Assembly (NCBI RefSeq): GCF_016827605.1
Contig: NZ_JAEPJQ010000001.1
Location: forward strand, 62,001-126,000
Length of the DNA: 64,000 nt
From: Hyunsoonleella ulvae
GTDB lineage: Bacteria; Bacteroidota; Bacteroidia; Flavobacteriales; Flavobacteriaceae
Reading direction: 5' to 3'
This document shows, piece after piece, positions 60,019 through 64,000 of this stretch (within the stretch, counting starts at the first letter, position 1; every line of letters starts with the position of its first letter). Under the pieces are notes generated by a model that saw only the letters and a list, made by a program, of their open reading frames with translations, did no database searches and was not told the DNA's origin. The translations under genes and the position numbers were made by a program.

Positions 60019-60026
60019 TACCTTTG
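60019..60026 (+). promoter_or_regulatory. Promoter -7 box of the RNA methyltransferase gene
   Basis: TACCTTTG fits TAnnTTTG, 18 bases upstream of the ATG. No TTG is seen at -33. Confidence 0.55.
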
Positions 60027-60044
60027 CACCCTCAATAAAACACC

Positions 60045-61262
60045 ATGCGATTACACAGAAACCTCTGCTTTGCCGTAATAGACGGATTAACGCAAATCTT
60101 TAACGAAGCACAGTACGCCGATAAAGTCATTCAACAACTCCTAAAACGCGATAAACGCTGGGGTGCTCGAGACAGAGGCTTTGTAGCCGAAACTACTTAT
60201 GACATCGTACGCTGGAAACGCTTGTATGCAGAAATAGCAGAAGTAAAAGAACCTTTTGATCGTGATAACCTTTGGCGTATGTTTGCTGTTTGGGCTACAC
60301 TAAAAGGCATAAAGTTACCCGATTGGAAATATTTTGAAAATACCCCAACCCGAAAAATAAAAGGACGTTTTGATGAGCTCTCAAAAACCAGAAAGTTAAG
60401 AGAATCTATACCTGATTGGATTGACGAGCTGGGCTTGAAAGAACTGGGAGAAACCAAATGGACCAAGGAAATCGCCATGCAAAATGAGCAAGCTGATGTA
60501 ATTTTAAGAGTTAACACCCTAAAAACAACAAAAGATCAGCTTCAAAACATACTATCAGACGAAAATAATATAGAAACCGAATTCATAAAAGGCTATCCAT
60601 CAGCCTTAAAATTGACTGAACGTGCCAATGTATTCGTAACCGATGCTTTTAAAAAAGGACTTTTCGAGGTACAAGACGCCTCATCCCAATTGGTCGCAGA
60701 ATTTTTAGATGTAAAGCCCGGAATGAAGACAGTAGATGCTTGTGCAGGCGCAGGCGGTAAAACACTACATATAGCTTCTTTAATGGAAAATAAAGGACAA
60801 ATTGTAGCGATGGACATCTACGAAAGCAAACTTAAAAAACTAAAAATAAGAGCACGTAGAAACGGCGTACATAACGTTGATTTAAAAGTGATTGATTCCA
60901 CAAAACCAATCAAAAAATTACACAATAAAGCAGACCGCGTTTTAATAGACGCGCCATGCTCTGGCTTAGGTGTATTGCGTCGCAACCCTGATGCCAAATG
61001 GAAATTAGAACCCGAGTTTTTAGATAGAATTAGAGGTGTCCAACAAGATGTTTTACAACAATACTCTAAAATGGTAAAACCAAATGGAAAACTAGTTTAC
61101 GCTACCTGTTCCGTATTACCATCAGAAAATCAAAACCAAGTAGAAGCTTTTCTAAAATCGGAAGCAGGTGCCAATTTTGAGTTTGTAAAAGACAAAAAAG
61201 TACTGGCGCATGAAAGCGGATTCGATGGGTTTTATATGGCGTTGCTGGAGCGTAAAGCATAA
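60045..61262 (+). CDS. RsmB/NOP-family RNA m5C methyltransferase
   Basis: A 405-residue SAM-dependent enzyme that methylates cytosine C5 in rRNA or tRNA. The N-terminal NusB-like/RNA-binding part is about 1-200. The SAM motif DACAGAGGKTLHIASLM is near 225-241. The two catalytic cysteines are in DAPCSGLGVLRRNPDAKWK and YATCSVLPSENQNQVEAFL. The organisation fits RsmB, with a diverged N-terminus. The target site is not certain. Monocistronic. Confidence 0.92.
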   Translation: MRLHRNLCFAVIDGLTQIFNEAQYADKVIQQLLKRDKRWGARDRGFVAETTYDIVRWKRLYAEIAEVKEPFDRDNLWRMFAVWATLKGIKLPDWKYFENTPTRKIKGRFDELSKTRKLRESIPDWIDELGLKELGETKWTKEIAMQNEQADVILRVNTLKTTKDQLQNILSDENNIETEFIKGYPSALKLTERANVFVTDAFKKGLFEVQDASSQLVAEFLDVKPGMKTVDACAGAGGKTLHIASLMENKGQIVAMDIYESKLKKLKIRARRNGVHNVDLKVIDSTKPIKKLHNKADRVLIDAPCSGLGVLRRNPDAKWKLEPEFLDRIRGVQQDVLQQYSKMVKPNGKLVYATCSVLPSENQNQVEAFLKSEAGANFEFVKDKKVLAHESGFDGFYMALLERKA

Positions 61263-61274
61263 ATAGCAATATAT

Positions 61275-61362
61275 CGAGTCATTTCGACGAAAGGAGAAAT
61301 CACATCATACTTTATGCTACCGAATGAGATGTCTTAATAGTACCTCATTTCGACATGACAGC
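61275..61362. repeat. Dispersed repeat with CATTTCGAC arms, copy 1
   Basis: TCATTTCGACGAAAGGAGAA is followed by GAGATGTCTTAATAGTACC, then TCATTTCGACATGACA. The second half recurs at 62434-62470 as GTGATGTCTCAATCGTACC, TCATGTCGACATGACA. Lies between two co-directional genes. Confidence 0.65.
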
Positions 61363-61454
61363 TACTTTGTAAAACGTAAAGAACCACCAATAGAATCACT
61401 TATATAGTTTATTTCAAAATCAGATTTAGAAAAAATAATCGGTACTTTTAAATC

Positions 61455-62315
61455 ATGAATTCTGATTTAAAAACTTACCTTTCCAATATTTTAAATGACG
61501 CTATCCAAAACGTCACATCAATTAGTGGTGGGGATGTCTCACAAGCCTGTAAAATCTCTACACCGCAAGCAAATTACTTTTTAAAGGTTAATAACGCACC
61601 AGATGCATTAACCATGTTTCAAACTGAAGCTTATGGTTTACAATCCATAGCTAAAACCAATACCATAAAAACACCAAAAGTTATCGCTTATGATGTTTTT
61701 GAGAATTCAGCATTTTTAATTTTAGAGTTTATTGCGTCGAAATCTCCTTCCGCTCAGGATTTTAAAACCCTAGGCACACAATTAGCACAACTACACCAAT
61801 GTACATCTAAGTATTTTGGGTTAGATAGAGATAACTTTATCGGGCCATTGCCACAAAGTAACACCCATCACAAAACATGGGTAGATTTTTATACGTATCA
61901 ACGCTTACAACCGCAACTAGAATTAGCCCAACAAAAAGGCTTGCTTCAAGACTCTGAGTGCCCAAAACCAGAACGCATTAAAAATAAATTAAAACCACTT
62001 TTTAAAGATATAACACCTAGTCTGTTACACGGCGATTTATGGAGTGGCAATTATTTAATTTCAAAAAACGGCACACCTTATGTTATTGACCCAGCAGTGT
62101 ATTACGGACACGCTGAAGTGGATATTGCCATGAGTAAACTCTTTGGTGGTTTTAGTGAATCGTTTTATAAGGCTTACTTTTTAGAATGCCCAACTGATGA
62201 AAATACTTCAGCAAGAATTGAAATGTATCAATTGTATTATTTGTTGGTGCATTTAAATATGTTTGGACGCTCTTATTATGGTTCTGTAAAATCTATTTTG
62301 AAAAAGTACTTCTAA
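61455..62315 (+). CDS. Fructosamine/ketosamine kinase-like protein
   Basis: A 286-residue protein of the FN3K/YniA family with a kinase-like fold. SISGGDVSQACKI is the N-terminal ATP loop, FLKVNNAPDALTMFQTEAYG holds the Lys-Glu pair, SLLHGDLWSGNYLI is the catalytic loop, and VIDPAVYYGHAEVDIAMSKL the metal-binding DP(A) motif followed by FGG. Members phosphorylate glycated amines so that they break down. A cytoplasmic protein-repair or metabolite-repair role is inferred. Confidence 0.92.
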   Translation: MNSDLKTYLSNILNDAIQNVTSISGGDVSQACKISTPQANYFLKVNNAPDALTMFQTEAYGLQSIAKTNTIKTPKVIAYDVFENSAFLILEFIASKSPSAQDFKTLGTQLAQLHQCTSKYFGLDRDNFIGPLPQSNTHHKTWVDFYTYQRLQPQLELAQQKGLLQDSECPKPERIKNKLKPLFKDITPSLLHGDLWSGNYLISKNGTPYVIDPAVYYGHAEVDIAMSKLFGGFSESFYKAYFLECPTDENTSARIEMYQLYYLLVHLNMFGRSYYGSVKSILKKYF

Positions 62316-62319
62316 CATA

Positions 62320-62371
62320 CCTGTCATTCCTGCGACACGTGCTGAACTTGTTTCAGTAAGGCAGGAATCCA
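62320..62371. repeat. TGTCATTCCTGC-type palindromic repeat, composite copy
   Basis: CCTGTCATTCCTGCGACACG is followed by TGCTGAACTTGTTTCAGTA and GGCAGGAATCC. The outer arms match the palindrome at 6243 and 28983; the inner CTGAACTTG-TTTCAG matches 19513-19543. Confidence 0.65.
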
Positions 62372-62433
62372 AAATATGGATTTAAATATAAACACCTATT
62401 CTAGTAGAAGTATCAACATATTTAATTTAATAA

Positions 62434-62470
62434 TGTGATGTCTCAATCGTACCTCATGTCGACATGACAA
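62434..62470. repeat. Dispersed repeat with TCGACATGACA arm, copy 2
   Basis: GTGATGTCTCAATCGTACC then TCATGTCGACATGACA, matching 61326-61361 with a few substitutions. Confidence 0.65.
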
Positions 62471-62513
62471 AACGTTTGATTTTTTAGAAATGTCCAGAAG
62501 CTTTTTTAACAAT

Positions 62514-62552
62514 CCTGTCATTCCTGTTTTCGCAGGAATGACAAAACAAAAG
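62514..62552. repeat. TGTCATTCCTG palindrome
   Basis: TGTCATTCCTG (62516-62526) pairs perfectly with CAGGAATGACA (62533-62543), followed by AAACAAAAGAC, the same tail as at 6260 and 29000. Together with 62320, 62434 and 62581, this 430-base gap before purL is packed with dispersed elements and has no gene. Confidence 0.75.
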
Positions 62553-62580
62553 ACTTGTCAACAACAGCCTCAACCTAAGT

Positions 62581-62605
62581 AATTCTGCAAGGTTTCTAAA
62601 ACCTG
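62581..62605. repeat. Degenerate CTGCAAGG hairpin repeat
   Basis: CTGCAAGGTTTCTAAAACCT followed by GGTAG is a partial hairpin related to 19410-19427 and 19446-19478. Confidence 0.45.
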
Positions 62606-62688
62606 GTAGATATGAGCGTGATAACGCCGAAAAATCTCTTGTTAAAATACTGTTAATAACAGATATCGCTTTCACTAAAAAAGACACA

Positions 62689-62715
62689 TTGAATCGCTAA
62701 AAAAGTGTATTTTTG
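62689..62715 (+). promoter_or_regulatory. purL promoter
   Basis: TTG at 62689-62691 and TATTTTTG at 62708-62715 with a 16-base spacer; the ATG follows after 31 bases. Confidence 0.65.
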
Positions 62716-62746
62716 CACTTTCTATAAACATCCAAACGCAACACTA

Positions 62747-64000
62747 ATGATTCATTTCTTTGGGAACGTAAATAGCAAGGTTTTTGCGGTTCAAACAACA
62801 AAAGAATTAGGTCCTGAAACAATTTCAAAATTAACATGGCTTTTTGCCAACCAACCAAAAATTGAGCAAGCATCTTTAGATGCTTTTTTTGTTGGGCCAC
62901 GTGCCGCAATGATCACACCTTGGAGTACCAATGCGGTGGAAATTACTCAGAATATGGGAATCTCTGGCATTATACGCATTGAAGAATTTCAAGCAGTTTC
63001 AGAAGATTTTGCGGATTTTGACCCGATGATTTCTGAAAAATTTAATGGTTTAAACCAAGAGAGTTTTACCATTGATATTGAACCTGAACCAATTTTAGAC
63101 ATTGAAGATATTGCGGCGTATAACGTACAGGAAGGTTTATCTTTAAGTGATGAGGAAGTGGCCTATTTAGAGGGTGTTTCTAAGAAAATTGGTCGCCCAT
63201 TGACGGACTCTGAAGTGTTTGGATTTTCACAGGTAAATTCGGAGCACTGTCGCCATAAAATTTTTAATGGCACATTTGTGATTGATGGTAAAGAAAAACC
63301 AACGTCTTTATTTAAATTAATTAAAGAAACGTCCAAGCAAAATCCTAACGATATTGTTTCGGCATATAAAGATAATGTGGCATTTATAAAAGGTCCTAGA
63401 GTGGAGCAATTTGCACCAAAACGTGCTGATGTTCCTGATTTTTATAGGACCGAAAATTTTGATTCTGTAATCTCACTAAAAGCAGAAACACACAACTTCC
63501 CTACCACAGTGGAGCCTTTTAACGGTGCCGCTACAGGTTCGGGAGGCGAAATTCGTGATAGACTTGCAGGTGGTAAAGGCTCTATTCCCTTGGCTGGAAC
63601 TGCGGTGTATATGACGTCTTATTCTCGACTAGAAGAAAACCGTCCTTGGGAAAATGGCATTGAAGAACGCGATTGGCTATACCAAACCCCGATGGATATT
63701 CTAATAAAGGCTTCTAATGGTGCGTCAGACTTTGGTAATAAATTCGGTCAGCCTTTAATTTGCGGCTCGGTATTAACGTTTGAACATGAAGAAGATGCCC
63801 GAAAACTAGGGTTTGATAAAGTAATTATGCAAGCTGGTGGAATTGGTTACGGCAAACAAGATCAAGCCCTAAAAGACACCCCAAAAACAGGCGATAAAAT
63901 AGTAATTCTCGGTGGCGAAAATTACCGTATTGGTATGGGAGGTGCTGCGGTATCAAGTGCTGATACTGGAGAATTTGCCTCAGGTATCGAATTGAACGCG
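62747..64000 (+). CDS. purL: Phosphoribosylformylglycinamidine synthase, N-terminal part (partial)
   Basis: 418 codons from an ATG at 62747, open to the right edge. It is the large single-chain FGAM synthase of purine synthesis, which converts FGAR and glutamine to FGAM with ATP. The N-terminal PurS-like domain (MIHFFGNVNSKVFAVQTTKE, SLDAFFVGPRAAMITPWSTN) is followed by the linker and first AIRS-type domain. GFSQVNSEHCRHKIFNG has the conserved His, and LKAETHNFPTTVEPFNGAA, TGSGGEIRDRLAGGKGSIP and GGENYRIGMGGAAVSS carry the ATP site. The glutaminase domain lies outside the window. A PurS-like start shows that this is the roughly 1200-residue form. Confidence 0.96.
   Translation, partial: MIHFFGNVNSKVFAVQTTKELGPETISKLTWLFANQPKIEQASLDAFFVGPRAAMITPWSTNAVEITQNMGISGIIRIEEFQAVSEDFADFDPMISEKFNGLNQESFTIDIEPEPILDIEDIAAYNVQEGLSLSDEEVAYLEGVSKKIGRPLTDSEVFGFSQVNSEHCRHKIFNGTFVIDGKEKPTSLFKLIKETSKQNPNDIVSAYKDNVAFIKGPRVEQFAPKRADVPDFYRTENFDSVISLKAETHNFPTTVEPFNGAATGSGGEIRDRLAGGKGSIPLAGTAVYMTSYSRLEENRPWENGIEERDWLYQTPMDILIKASNGASDFGNKFGQPLICGSVLTFEHEEDARKLGFDKVIMQAGGIGYGKQDQALKDTPKTGDKIVILGGENYRIGMGGAAVSSADTGEFASGIELNA

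Overview
The window looks like ordinary chromosome of a member of the Flavobacteriaceae (Bacteroidota), probably marine. Grounds: low GC; TTG/GTG starts; promoters with a TAnnTTTG -7 box; a type B Por-secretion (T9SS) sorting domain; families largely confined to the phylum (DUF4252, DUF4199, alternative GlmU, the Haem_bd domain, a 950-residue CarB without the allosteric domain, type B L31); and many small ECF sigma operons. No rRNA, tRNA, CRISPR array, transposase, integrase or prophage was seen.

Layout. 1-6.3 kb: the N-terminus of an outer-membrane protein, an ECF sigma operon, topB with rluE, and an AT-rich WD40 gene in a cassette-like setting. 6.3-14.5 kb: a 1364-residue secreted adhesin-like protein, a glycosyltransferase, a haem-binding protein, purB. 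14.5-17.2 kb: a sigma / membrane anti-sigma / two DUF4252 cluster, then an intergenic region with two heptanucleotide arrays. 17.2-25.4 kb: an S41 peptidase, a Dph6-like ATP pyrophosphatase and a vitamin B12 uptake locus (cobalamin riboswitch, BtuB-like receptor plus a PAS protein on one side, BtuF/C/D-like ABC importer on the other). 25.4-29 kb: rmuC, a SatD-family / DUF3307 gene pair behind tandem operator-like repeats, and an acyl-CoA thioesterase. 29-38.8 kb: carB, rpmH, cls, a lytic transglycosylase, a hydrolase, a GNAT protein and mtaB. 38.8-43.5 kb: an ABC ATPase, a large membrane protein and a family 5 solute-binding lipoprotein. 43.5-51.3 kb: alternative GlmU, L31, a GT2 glycosyltransferase, phosphohexomutase and an MsbA-like exporter. 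51.5-56.2 kb: two sigma / membrane protein / Spy-like operons flanking a YCF48-like lipoprotein. 56.3-59.8 kb: a sulfatase-YHYH-MORN-SCO operon. 59.8-64 kb: an RNA m5C methyltransferase, a fructosamine kinase-like protein and the start of purL.

How the genes work together. Three themes recur: envelope stress signalling (four ECF loci, three of them paired with a membrane or periplasmic partner that suggests control by sequestration); envelope building (cardiolipin synthase, transglycosylase, GlmU, MsbA, glycosyltransferases); and purine/pyrimidine synthesis (purB, purL, carB). The B12 locus is a complete import path with a visible RNA switch.

Less expected signals are the SatD/DUF3307 pair, whose first protein has the motif order of a class III nucleotide cyclase fused to a helix-turn-helix; intergenic arrays at four loci that all have a 7-bp period but different sequences; and several families of dispersed palindromic repeats. 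All functional assignments come from reading motifs by eye; no database search was possible.
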